Of a DNA stretch of 64,000 nucleotides, positions 22,991 through 33,255 are shown piece after piece. Where the stretch lies: NCBI GenBank assembly GCA_017311185.1, contig JAESUZ010005543.1, positions 1,302,001 to 1,366,000 of the forward strand, read 5' to 3'. The position numbers and the translations under genes are program-made. Under the pieces are notes generated by a model. The model ran no database searches. It saw nothing but the letters and a program-made list of their open reading frames with translations, and was not told where the DNA came from. Numbering within the stretch: the stretch's first letter is position 1; each line of letters starts with the position of its first letter. This DNA is from Proteles cristata cristata. Lineage: Eukaryota > Chordata > Mammalia > Carnivora > Hyaenidae.

Positions 22991-24384
22991 TCTATCTGAT
23001 TGACTTGCAGTTATTTCTTGAGGAGTCTATCTCTACCACAAGTCCTGCTTCTAAGTAATACAGGAAGGACTGGGAAATAATTCTAAAAAGTAGATTAATT
23101 CCTGTAATTGTCTTGGGAAGGAATTTTTCTCCCTGCTCCTTCCTCCGTTGGTATTTATGCATTCTTAATCCTCCAGTGTTTGGATGTTCAAGTTTCTCTT
23201 GGAGGGCAACATAAGCTCAAACCCAGAAGATGCCTTTCCCTGGCTCCCCAACTCCTAGATGAAGGGCTCTTAGATGAGCCCTTCAGCAGTGCCCAAAATA
23301 TGCCTTCATGTTACCCAGAAATGATTTGCTTGAAAAAATCATCACTGTCTGTCTTCCTCATGTGTTCCATCTACCGACCTTGTGGCCGAGGACAGTAGCT
23401 GTTTTGCCAACTGTGCCTGTATTTGAACCTTTGATTCAGGGAGATTTGTGTTAATTCAGGTATCACTGAACTATGAACTCTTTCTCAGAGATCAACAGTG
23501 TTTTAAAGATTACTCATACAGAGGATGCTATGTATTATTGCACTTGAGATCTCTGTAAATTTGGTTTTCATCTATTTAGTTCTGTGAGTCTCTTTAAAAC
23601 CAAAGAAATATATAATGCTCTAATTTATCCACAGCCCTACTACATCTACCAAGTAGATGCTATGTTGTCATGCTGATATATTCAAAACATTTCAGAACCA
23701 CACAGACCTTTACACTACTCTGCAAAATAATTATCAGAGCTTCTTGCGTTTGCCAGTGCTTTTGTGATGATACATGGATAGCAGTGGATATCAAGGTCCA
23801 AAGGAGGACAGTTAGAGTACCCTGAAACATACTCTGGGTTTTTATTAACACCTTAACTCACCCATCCTACATTTCTTTCAGATCTCATACTATATTATTA
23901 ATCACGCACACACAGAGACATATACATGTAGAGAGTGATGGTACATATATTCTATTGTTCTCTTGAAGACCCTTAATATTATGCATGTTATTTCACACTT
24001 AAAACATTTAACAACACTAAGCTGAAAGCAGAAGAAGCAGGGGAGGGAACAGAAGGTGACAAATGAAGAAGGGGAGGGAGAGTGGGAAGGCAATGTGTAG
24101 CAGGAAGAGGTAAGGCATATGGGAAGACAGGGATATGTCAAATTCATAGAAAATAGTAAGTCAATATCTGATTGACGACATGCATTTGTCATGTGTCTTA
24201 TGGCATTTCAACTTAAGAGGTGCTGTTAATGACAAGGATAACTGTCTCACGGTGGCAGAGATCCCTATGTCTGCAGCAGCCATTGATATAAAACTACTGA
24301 CTTAGCAGGTCTCCAAAGGCTGGAGCATAGTTGGCTTCCTTTAATGTATTTTGTCCTTTCCACTCACATTTGAGAGGAAATTCC
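22991..24384. other. Unannotated DNA
   Basis: No gene or nameable repeat. It contains a purine-rich stretch (about 24025-24120) and the first copy of a 25-bp direct repeat (23605-23629). Confidence 0.4.
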
Positions 24385-24614
24385 TTTTTTTTTTTTTTTT
24401 TTTGGTCCCAGGATCCCTGGAGGACAGATTTATTCACCTACCGTTTATAGAACCCATCTGATTATAATCACCACAGATAAGTACCAAATCCCGACACTCA
24501 ACCAGCAGTAGAAACAGTTCAGAGAGCAAATAGCCTGAGCTCATTCAGCTGCTCCTTCCATGGCACTGTCAGTGGGCTTTGTGCTTCTTGGACGCCAGAC
24601 ATGCCCAAGTGCAC
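24385..24614 (-). pseudogene. Possible processed retrocopy 3' end, source unknown
   Basis: A 19-nt T-run (24385-24403) is followed on the plus strand by TTTATT (24429-24434). On the minus strand this reads as AATAAA about 25 nt upstream of a long poly(A) tail. The body (minus strand, ending near the MIR at 24615) contains a short open frame but no domain I recognise. It lacks SINE, L1 or LTR sequence. The right-hand limit and TSD are unclear, so a chance T-run or an unknown repeat remains possible. Confidence 0.35.
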
Positions 24615-24780
24615 AGTGGAAATAAGGGCTTTGAAGTCGCACAGACCTGAATTGCAATTTTAGCTCTGAAATAATGTGACCTTGGGAAAATTTCTTAACT
24701 TGTTCAAATCTCAGTGTCCTCAACAAGATTATTATAAAGACTAACTGTACCAGCATTAATACCTGGCATACCAAATCCTA
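24615..24780 (+). repeat. MIR, sense
   Basis: Well-ordered MIR: GCTTTGAAGTCGCACAGACC, TTTTAGCTCTGAAATAATGT, GACCTTGGGAAAATTTCTTA, ACTTGTTCAAATCTCAGTGT, CAACAAGATTATTATAAAGA and ATTAATACCTGGCA. Confidence 0.85.
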
Positions 24781-25791
24781 TAAATAGAAATTTATATATT
24801 TTTTTGTATCTACCTTAGCTGTTCACTATTTGGGAATCTCAACTTGGACAGAAATGAACTCCTTAAGATTCTGACATCTCTAGACATATCTGCCACTCGG
24901 GAAGTCACTGCCAGCCATAATCAGCAGGGGTGATACGTTGGGCAAGAGGCTGTCCTCAGTGGACAATGAAATATATAATGCTCTAATTTATCACTAATGA
25001 AGTGATAGCTTCATTGATATGGTAACTTTTGGAGTAGCCATCACAAGGAGTTACAGCAGGGAAGGGAGAAAAACAAAGGGTTATTGCTGACAGAACTGTG
25101 CTGATAACCCAATATGCAGGCATTACCTGTAGTTGGAGGAAAGTCTAAAGCCAGTCTGGAGATATAGTGTCAGACAAAACAATTACTGTTTTGTGTCCTT
25201 ATCAATTCCCGGGTTTACCCAAGTCTAAAACAAGCCAGGAGACTCCTCCTGCGTAACAGTATAACTGGCCCTGGTCAATTTTGCCCTACCTGCTGCCTTA
25301 TCCAGCATGATTTCATGTGGATTGCTAATGATTTCACACTATAACAGTCTGAAAGACTACAGAAAGATTTTCAAATCTTCTTTTGGTTCCCTTGACCAGA
25401 AAATAAGCTGTAACCTTGGTCAGAAAATCTTTTCTAAGTATCTGTACTTTCTGTTATTGTGTGGCTAGTGTCTTTAGGAATCCTAAGGTTTTGGGGCAAA
25501 CATTCTAAATATAATCCTAAGAAGACACATCTAAATTCTGTCCAAAAAATGGAATTGTGGGAGAATAGACCCTGAATGATTAACAAGATTTGAGTGTGTA
25601 GAGAAGGAACAGGCCATTCTTAGATGAGAAATGAACAGATTTATGTCACTGGGGATGGTCTTGGCTAATTCAAAGTTTAAACACCAGGTAGTGAGGTTTC
25701 AGGAGAAATGAAGGAGGTAGGAAGAATCTCTGTGAGAAGGTGTGAGTACTCACAAACTTTTCAGCCCTTTATACGTTTATACACAATTAGG
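24781..25791. other. Unannotated DNA
   Basis: No gene or nameable repeat. It holds the second copy of a 25-bp direct repeat (24968-24992), followed by short inverted repeats (AATGAAG...CTTCATT, about 24997-25016). Confidence 0.4.
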
Positions 25792-25806
25792 CAATTTGTA
25801 CTTTTT

Positions 25807-25830
25807 TTAAAAAATATTTTTATTCATTTC

Positions 25831-25866
<36 letters not shown>

Positions 25867-26039
25867 CATGAGCAGGGGAGGGTCAGAGAGAGAGGGAGAT
25901 ACAGACTCTGAAATAGGCTCCAGGCTCTGAGCTGGCAGTCAGCACAGAGCCCTACATGGGGCTCGAACCCACGAACCGAGAGATCATGACCTAAGTGAAA
26001 GTCGGACGCTTAACCGACTAAGCCACCCAGACGCCCCAA
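25807..26039 (-). mobile_element. Can-SINE, antisense, full length
   Basis: Tail, an (AG)n run at about 25834-25862, GCATGAGCAGGGGAGGGTCA, GGGGCTCGAACCCACGAACC, AAAGTCGGACGCTTAACCGA, head AAGCCACCCAGACGCCCC. Exact 15-bp TSDs CAATTTGTACTTTTT at 25792-25806 and 26040-26054. CpGs in the head persist, so it is fairly young. It landed at the tail of an older SINE. Confidence 0.97.
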
Positions 26040-26054
26040 CAATTTGTACTTTTT

Positions 26055-26185
26055 AATTTTTTTAAGTTTTTTTTTATAGAAATGATTTTACTTTTAAGTA
26101 ATCTCTATACCCAACGTGGGACTTGAACATATACCCCTGAGATCAAGAGTCGCATGCTCTACCAACTGAGCCAGCCAGGCACCCC
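26055..26185 (-). mobile_element. Older tRNA-derived carnivore SINE, antisense
   Basis: TTACTTTTAAGTAATCTCTA, CCCAACGTGGGACTTGAACA, GAGATCAAGAGTCGCATGCT, CTACCAACTGAGCCAGCCAG and GCACCCC give the older subfamily, which lacks the long CT/GA tract. The right flank GCAATATGTTTTTT resembles the left flank of the adjoining younger SINE (GCAATTTGTACTTTTT), consistent with an outer TSD from the older event. Confidence 0.9.
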
Positions 26186-26186
26186 A

Positions 26187-26620
26187 GCAATATGTTTTTT
26201 GAGTGCTAAGCAAGTTACTTTATAACTGGCAAGAAATCAGAAAACCTTTAAGTGCTCAGATTATTTCCTGTCAATGCTTTTACAGTGACTCTTCATGTGA
26301 GACGTGCAAAGACCCTAGATGACACTATGGACCGTGGAACTATTTTTTTTCTGTTAATAATGGGGTCCATGGGTTCCTGAGAGCCCCTCTCAGGTTGGTG
26401 ATAGGGTGACTTAGAATGCCCAGATTGGAAACAGGGGTCTTGATAGATTTCTTTGATCGAAGAGTTATTTATTTATTTTTTGTACTTGACACTGCTTTGA
26501 AGGTATCAAGGAAGAGCAAAAAACAGCACCTTCCAAGGACAGTGAGATATCAATTACTTTTAATTACTCCCCAGCTCTCTCCCTTAATTACCTACTATGT
26601 TAGCTGGGTTTTATTGGAGA
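26187..26620. other. Unannotated DNA
   Basis: No gene or nameable repeat. About 26220-26420 (GCAAAGACCCTAGATGACAC, GGTCCATGGGTTCCTGAGAG) has no match I recall. Confidence 0.4.
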
Positions 26621-26624
26621 GCAA

Positions 26625-26830
26625 TAATAGTGATGCTTTGCATTTACATAGTCCCTTTCTCCAAGGAGTTCAGTGTACTTACAGATATGACTTTGCTATT
26701 CATCCCCAAATTTAAAATGTTACAAAAATATTTCCATGAATAAGGAAGTTATAAAGGAACTATATTCCCATTTTTCAGGTAGGACATATTCTAGAGATGG
26801 TTCACAGTAACAGCCAAATTTGAGGGACTC
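26625..26830 (-). repeat. MIR-like relic, antisense
   Basis: TTTGCATTTACATAGTCCCT, CAAGGAGTTCAGTGTACTTA and CCATTTTTCAGGTAGGACAT fit an antisense MIR-family core. Confidence 0.5.
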
Positions 26831-26908
26831 CAAATATAAGCTTTCCCCTCTATATTTTACATGTTTTGTTTATTATACATGGTTCTTATGTTTACTGATT
26901 AAACAGAA

Positions 26909-27112
26909 GCGGTACCTAGGTGATTCAGTCAGTTGAGCATCTGACTCTTGATTTCAACTCTGGTCAAGATCTCACTATTTGTTAGACTCTGTGCTGACAG
27001 CCTGGGATTCTCTCTCTCTCTCTCTCTCTCTTTCTGTGCCTTCCTCTGCTTGCACACACGCACTCTCTCTCTTTTTCTTTTTCTCAAAACTAATAAATAT
27101 TAAAAAAATACT
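26909..27112 (+). mobile_element. Can-SINE, sense, worn
   Basis: Head GCGGTACCTAGGTGATTCAG, then TGAGCATCTGACTCTTGATT, (TC)n at about 27011-27032, tail CTCAAAACTAATAAATATT. No TSD recognised. Substitutions in the head suggest an older member. Confidence 0.88.
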
Positions 27113-28355
27113 TTCCAAAATATATAAAATGAGAATATCATAAGAGATTAAATAATAACAATCCTACCAGGAGGGTAATACTTGAATCATTCCATGATTC
27201 AAGTCATGGATCCCCAACTTTTTGCTTTTCTAGTATGAAAATTCTTGCACAGTAGCAAAGTATTATGAATAAGCCAAAAAGATAGAATTTGCATTTTTAT
27301 GTCCATTGATTGGAAAATATGTAATTAGAAAATTTACTATGAATTATGCTAGAATATTTTTTATTCCATCCATTATCCTAAAAATAACCCATGAGCTAAG
27401 TGAGGGTAGCCCTCATTAACCTCATTCTATAAATGCAGAATGGTGTTCAGTCCAGTTGACATTCCATGTGCTTGCATCCCTTTCGCTTCAGATCTTGTAA
27501 CCGTATTGCTTCTCAGAGGTCTGCCTCCCAGCCTTGAGAACAATTGGTTTACATTTTAAAGCCATTGTTTTCAGGAACAGTTGCTCATATACAGAATAAT
27601 TCTTAAAGAAATTAAGAACTTAAAAGAAAGAATTGAAGAACATTCATTCAACATTCATTCAACTTGAGCTCACCTCAAGAGTTGGTGAGCTACCCTTTAG
27701 GGTTAAAACTAGTTATACATTAAAACAATGGAATTTACATGCTTCAGAGGGTTTCTTTCCCCTTATCTTGTCTGTTAGAATTAATAAGTTAGAAGCATTC
27801 TGCTCACAATGGAGACTTGATTGCATGCCTTTTGCTAAGGATCTGAGACGTGAGGAGACTGCAGTCTGAGATACTTACAGAGTAAGCACCTTTTGGACCT
27901 GAAACTGCCTTGCATAGTTTCTGTCTTTATACCCTATTGATTTTATTTAAACACAGTCTATTGCTTATAATATACTAAAAATTATAAGGTTTTTATGCCC
28001 AGGCTAGAGATGGTAATGGAAACTAAGTGCTTTTTTTTTTCTAATTTATCCTATTTGAGTAGTAAGATCAAAAAGCATTAGGATTATCTTCTTTTAGAAT
28101 TTTTACTTAAGAGTCTTCACCTCTGGTTGTTATAGATAATCCTAGAAAACAAGTGAAGTTTGGAAATAGACAATGGGTTTTGATTCAGAGGCATTTATTC
28201 CTAATCCTTGTTTAGATTTTACCTTATATTGTTGTGAGATGCAATTAGAATTGCTATAACCAACAAAACTAAATTTGTGTAGCATCTATCTTTTAAGGAA
28301 AGTAAGAGGTTGGAAAGAACATTTTGTTTTGGATAGCATACTGAAAAGAAATTCT
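27113..28355. other. Unannotated DNA with a perfect hairpin
   Basis: A perfect 10-bp inverted repeat lies at 27181-27203. About 27345-27480 may be a very worn antisense MIR. No gene. Confidence 0.4.
27181..27203. repeat. Perfect hairpin, 10-bp arms, 3-nt loop
   Basis: CTTGAATCAT (27181-27190) and ATGATTCAAG (27194-27203) are exact reverse complements around TCC. It lies just after the SINE at 26909-27112 and shares no sequence with it. Confidence 0.9.
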
Positions 28356-28359
28356 TAAA

Positions 28360-28535
28360 TCAGTGATTGCCTATGAATCAGTTACTTGATTATATTAATT
28401 ATCTGTTATGCCTTGCTTCTCCATTTACAGAACGAGGTTAATTACAGCTACCCTCACTTATCCCATAGGATTTTTTAGGTGAATGGATGGAATAATAAAT
28501 ACACCAGTATGTCTAAAGTGAGATACTCAAAATAC
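28360..28535 (+). repeat. MIR relic, sense
   Basis: GAATCAGTTACTTGATTATA, GCCTTGCTTCTCCATTTACA, GAACGAGGTTAATTACAGCT and CATAGGATTTTTTAGGTGAA keep the MIR order. Confidence 0.6.
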
Positions 28536-29722
28536 AAATTATAACACCGTAACACAGTTTTAGTACAGGAATATACTACAGAAAGGATTTTTTTTTTTAA
28601 ACTGAGAATATGTACTATAAAAGAAAGATCCTCAGAATTGGATGAAAAAAAAATGCAGATGGAGAGGGTCGGGGTGAAAAACGATAACAGAGAAGGGAGG
28701 AGATATGATTATTTCATCAAGAAAAAGGATTTAAGCTCTCTGCTGTATCATTTAATTGGAGAGAAATTTGGATGTCGGGCTTGGGCTCCGAGAATGGCAG
28801 GGCACCGTGGATGAGGAGGGGACCTAGATCTCTGGGGAATTCTGAAGGGCAGGGAATAGAGCAGACATTACTGACATTTAAGGTGGATAGGTCTGAAGCT
28901 GAAGTTACTGGCAGCCACCACAAACCAGCTTCTGCTCAGGTTTTTCCCTCAGTTGTTCAATGAGATGACAATTTTACTCTAAACCCAGAAGTGAAAATTT
29001 TAGCCACTGTTCTCTTTTGTCTCTCCTCATCCTCCATACCCAAGAAGCTTTAAGATGCCATCAAAATTTTTTCCTGGCATTATCACTTCCAATTCTGTCT
29101 GCCTTTTCAGTCAGCTTGGCCATTGGGTTCCTGCTGCTCTCATTTCGTACCAGTTCTCCAGGTCTCAGAACACAATGACCAATCGCTCCTCTTAAATGAC
29201 TACTTTCACGAAGTCAACCATCTCTTCCTAAATCTTTGGTGAACCTTCATCAGGAACTGAATGAAGGTCAACCATTTACGTCTACTGTACTTGAAATTGC
29301 CAAAAGCTTATCCAAATTCATCGCTTATACTCAAATCAGACTGACCTCCCACCATCTCCTTTAATACTCCATGTGTCCTCCTGACTCAGAGGCTATATTG
29401 CAGCTGTTCTTCTCAACTGGAACTTTTTCTACTCTCTAACATTTTTTTCTCATTCAGTCAGTCCTTCATGGTACCCCTCAAATTCCAACACTGGTGTGCT
29501 GGAGTCTGAATCAAGTATATTCAACTCTGTGTTCAGGGACATCTCATTAGAGTTTGGAACAAGCAGTGGTGGGAATTTTTGCACAATGACAAATGGTGAA
29601 CAGAATCCTCTACCCTACCAGAACCAGTTTTTAACCAGTGTGCCACTGCTAGTACCTCTAAATCTTAGATTGTTCACACTCACTTACCCTTTGTATCACT
29701 CACTTGGACACTTCTTTATGTA
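28536..29722. other. Unannotated DNA
   Basis: No gene or nameable repeat. A pyrimidine-rich stretch at 28985-29480 is not assignable. Confidence 0.4.
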
Positions 29723-29740
29723 CTAAGATAAGTATTTTTA

Positions 29741-29953
29741 TTTTTATGTTTACCTTTTTTAAAAGTGTATTTATTTTTGAGAGAGAGAAAGCACAAACAG
29801 GGGCTGAGAGAGAGAGGGAGACACAGAATCTGAAGCAGACTCCAGGCTCTGGGCTGTCAGCCCAGAGCCCAGCATGAAGCTTGAATACTTGAACCATGTG
29901 GTCATGACCTGAGCTGAACTCGATGCTTTACCTGCTGAGCCACCCAGGTGCCC
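29741..29953 (-). mobile_element. Can-SINE, antisense
   Basis: Tail AAAAGTGTATTTATTTTTGA, GCTGAGAGAGAGAGGGAGAC, CTGAGCTGAACTCGATGC, head GAGCCACCCAGGTGCC. TSDs CTAAGATAAGTATTTTTA (29723-29740) and CTAAGATAACTACTTTTA (29954-29971) agree at 16 of 18 bases. Confidence 0.95.
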
Positions 29954-30118
29954 CTAAGATAACTACTTTTAAATAATTGTTTATAGATTGACTTCCCAAC
30001 CTGTCTTTTGAAATTCATTGGCCAAGCACCATATTTTCTTGTGTATACTTCTCAGTCTGAAGAAAAATACTTACTGAGTGAAAAACGAGGCATTACTATG
30101 CTGAGATTTTTTTGGAGG

Positions 30119-30525
30119 TGATAGTAGGGTTCATGGAGTCTGGAGCTGACAATCAAGAAAGAATTCCTGAAGACTTCTTTGGTGCAAAAAGGTGATTTTA
30201 TTAAAGCACTGGGACAGGACCCATGGGCAGAAAGAGCTGCCCCAGGACCATGAGGAGAGGCTGGTTATATACTATGGAGATGGGAGAGGTAAAGTCCAGG
30301 GGAAGTTTCCAGTGAGATTTTCATATGCTAAAGAAGACTCTCAGGATACTGGAGATCTAGCTGTTGTCAAGCTAAGGTTGTTTTTCCTCCTAGCAAAGCA
30401 TTAGCGTTAAGACGGTAGGGAGTTCCTGGAGAAACATTTTGCTGTGCCTGCCTCAAGTATTTGTCAAGGGGCTGCAGGTTATAAGGAGATTTAATTTTAT
30501 CTGCCATTTCCTTCTGCCTTTGTTT
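30119..30525 (-). mobile_element. ERV LTR copy A, antisense
   Basis: On the minus strand it shows a TATA box (TATATAA, complement of 30265-30271), then AATAAAA about 65 bp on (complement of 30196-30202) and a U5 ending in CA at 30119-30120. It aligns throughout with copy B at 32873-33255: AAGAAAGAATTC, GGTGATTTTATTAAAGCA, GGGACAGGACC and TGTCAAGCTAAGGTTGTTTT are shared. The U3 limit is approximate. No viral gene is visible beside it. Confidence 0.65.
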
Positions 30526-30788
30526 CCCACATCAACTATACAACTCTTCTTGTCCTCTCTGCCTCTGAAGATTGTTGCCTTTTACAAATTCAGAAAATGT
30601 CTTATTCATTTTTTCCTTTCTATCTATCTAGTGCCTACTATGAGGTCTGTTATCATATGTATTCAAAACCTTTTTTTTTAAAGAACCTCTGCATGCTCAT
30701 GGTGGGTGCTAAACAAATACTAATTTTTTATGACAGTACAGAGCCAGCAGAGCTTTTTTTTACATTTATTCAAAACATAAACCAAGGT

Positions 30789-31010
30789 GGGGCACCTGCA
30801 TGGCTTAGTCGCTTAAGTGTCTGACTCAATTGTGGCTCAGGTTAGTCTTAAGATCGATCCCCATCCCCACTCCTACAATGGGCTCTATGCTGGGTGTGGA
30901 ACCTCCTTAAGATTCTCTCTTCCTTTCCCTCTGCGCCTCCCCTGCTCTCTCTCTCAAAAAAGCAAACAAACAAAAAACCAACCAAACCAAACAAACAAAA
31001 AAAGCCATAC
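30789..31010 (+). mobile_element. Can-SINE, sense, divergent older type
   Basis: Head GGGGCACCTGCATGGCTTAG, then TCGATCCCCATCCCCACTCC, CCTTAAGATTCTCTCTTCCT, tail CTCTCAAAAAAGCAAACAAA with an irregular A/C-rich extension. Approximate TSDs ACATAAACCAAGGTG (30775-30789) and ACATAAACAAAGTTG (31011-31025). Confidence 0.85.
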
Positions 31011-31154
31011 ACATAAACAAAGTTGAATGTATAACTTTATGTAATAATCACATAATTTTAACTTAGCCAATACCTTTGATGTTGACTAGAGCTTTAAGTG
31101 TTCCACAGAAATCATTGGGATGTCTAGTAGATGAATAAGGGTTCCAACCAGCTA

Positions 31155-31320
31155 AAATGTATTGGATATTTACTATGTGCCAAACACTATGGTAAGATTT
31201 ATATGTATATTTTCTCAATACAAGTTTCATTTTTCTGAATCAAGGTACCATTAATATGTTCATTTTACAAATGAGGAATTTGGCTCTGGCATAGTTATGG
31301 GACTATACCCAATAGCTCAT
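31155..31320 (-). repeat. MIR relic, antisense
   Basis: GATATTTACTATGTGCCAAA, CACTATGGTAAGATTTATAT, CATTTTACAAATGAGGAATT and GCTCTGGCATAGTTATGGGA are in MIR antisense order. Confidence 0.7.
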
Positions 31321-31357
31321 TAAATGATGGGGTAGCTCCAAGGTATTCTGATCACGA

Positions 31358-31670
31358 TGTTGGAAAAATAAGTAAAGTTATACACCACAAGATGGCCTCC
31401 AGGACGAACATAAGCTCTAATTCCTAGTTTAGAGACTCCTCTTCTGGGTTCTCCTTTCTGCCCTGCTTGCCATGCATGCCAAATTACTACTAGTACGGGA
31501 TACAGTAGTAACAGACGATGGTAAATTGTCCCCCACACTTGTGCTCAGGACTCAGATATCTGGAGAAGGATCTCCCCTGAGCCTGCCAGTGTAAAATAAA
31601 ACTCCGATCCACCAAGATCTCTGAGTGCTGCCTGGTTTTTCTGCCAGTGATGTAGCATGGTTCTGTAACA
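31358..31670 (+). mobile_element. Short ERV-type LTR, sense
   Basis: About 313 bp starting TGTTGGAAAAATAAG and ending TTCTGTAACA, with a polyadenylation signal AATAAAACTCCGATCC near 31597 and a U5-like end. This is the architecture of a carnivore ERV solo LTR. No TSD could be matched (CACGA before, GCAGG after), so limits are provisional. It lies between LTR copies A and B but is unrelated to them. Confidence 0.5.
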
Positions 31671-32517
31671 GCAGGACACTCACCTAAGTAGCATGTGCCT
31701 TGATTCCACATAAGAGCCGCTCTATAGTGGTAGGACTGTGTTACATGGTCAGTGTTTGCCCATACCAGGTCAGGAAAATTCTGAATATTAAACTGAATTT
31801 TTTGAGCCAGTCTCTTAATAATGCTTCTTTTAATAAGTGAAGTTTTATTTTCAGTCTGTTCTACTATCCCATTTTAAATTGAAAAAAAAAAATGTTGTTG
31901 GTTAAGACATCATTTAGGAGCCTCTAAAAACAATTCTTTTTGGAGGGTTTATTTTGTGCCTTAATGGTATTCCATATGGTCTGGGAATTACAAGGGGGTA
32001 GGGGAAGATATGATACCTTTCCTCAAAGATCTGATAAGCTAGTTGAGAAATGGCAGTTAGCACACATGGAACAATTAGAAAACGATTAGGTGGTAATCTC
32101 TATGGTACTAACTGATAGAATTTAAAAATTAAGAGGTATCAGTAGATGCAAAAAAAATGGTAACAGCTTCAAAGGAGTGGGAGTGGAAGCTTGAAGGTTG
32201 TTTTTGGAGAGAGGCAGTTGAGAGGATATAGTAAAGAGGAGAAAAACAATAAGTGAATGTGCTGAGGCAGAAAATGAACATGATATATCTGGAGACTCAT
32301 TTCTGAGACTCTGAAATCTCTGAATGCGGAGCTTTAATCCCATCAGCTCTCAACCTCGTTTGTACAACTCATAGAACTTTAAGGTCATGACTTATTTTAT
32401 CTAGAAGAAACAATTGCCTTCCTGATGAGGAAAGTCAAATTAAATGCACTGTTTACATTTTTATTTTGTTGGCTCATAGGCACCCAGCTACCCATAGCAT
32501 CCATTTTTTTCTCTTTG
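31671..32517. other. Unannotated DNA between LTRs
   Basis: No gene, no retroviral motif and no nameable repeat recognised. Confidence 0.4.
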
Positions 32518-32530
32518 CTCCTTGATCTTT

Positions 32531-32743
32531 ATTTTTTTTAAATGTTATTTATTTTTGAGAGAGAGACCACGAGCAAGGGAGAGGCAGAGAGACAGGGAGA
32601 CACAGAATCCAAAGCAAGCTCCATGCTCCAAGCTGTCAGCACAGAGCCTGATGCAGGGCTCTAACTCACGAACCATGAGATCTCGACCTGACTCGAAGTC
32701 AAACACTTAACTACTTAACTAACTGAGCCACCCAGACACCCCA
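32531..32743 (-). mobile_element. Can-SINE, antisense
   Basis: Tail ATTTTTTTTAAATGTTATTT, GGGAGAGGCAGAGAGACAGG, GGGCTCTAACTCACGAACCA, head GAGCCACCCAGACACCCC. A small internal repeat (CTTAACTA at 32706-32723) sits in the head. Perfect 13-bp TSDs CTCCTTGATCTTT at 32518-32530 and 32744-32756. Confidence 0.96.
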
Positions 32744-32872
32744 CTCCTTGATCTTTTGATGGCGTCTGGCAACGGAGAGCACTGGAGCCTTTGACTGAGA
32801 GACTGTGCTCCAGGCTTAAGAACTATTATTTTTTTAATCTTTTTTGGGGAGAGGGGTGATGGGGTTTGGGGG

Positions 32873-33255
32873 TGATGGTGGGGTTCAGATTTGATGGCCA
32901 AGAAAGAATTCTTGAAGATGTCTTTGGTGTGGAAAGGTGATTTTATTAAAGCATGGGGACAGGACCAGTGGCCATAAAGAGTTGCACTGGGGCTGTGCAG
33001 AGTGACTGCTTATATACTGTGGAGTTTTGGGGGAGGTAAAGTCAAGAGGAAATTTCTTAAAGGGATTTCCATATGCTAAAGAGGATTTACAATTCCTGAA
33101 GGCCTAGCTATTGTCAAGCTAAGGTTGTTTTTCCCTCCAGCAAAGTATTATCATTAAGATAGTAGGGCTTCCTGATTAGGCTATTGATGAGATATTTGTA
33201 AACTGATGGAGACTATCAGTTTAACCATTTGTTTTCTGTCTCTTCCTTTGTTTTT
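32873..33255 (-). mobile_element. ERV LTR copy B, antisense
   Basis: Same family and orientation as copy A (30119-30525). On the minus strand, TATATAA (complement of 33010-33016) is followed by AATAAAA (complement of 32940-32946) and a U5 ending CCACCATCA. The shared core is strongest over the R/U5 part and weakens in U3. The 2.3 kb between A and B does not look retroviral, so these are probably two solo LTRs rather than one provirus, though a deleted provirus cannot be excluded. Confidence 0.65.
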
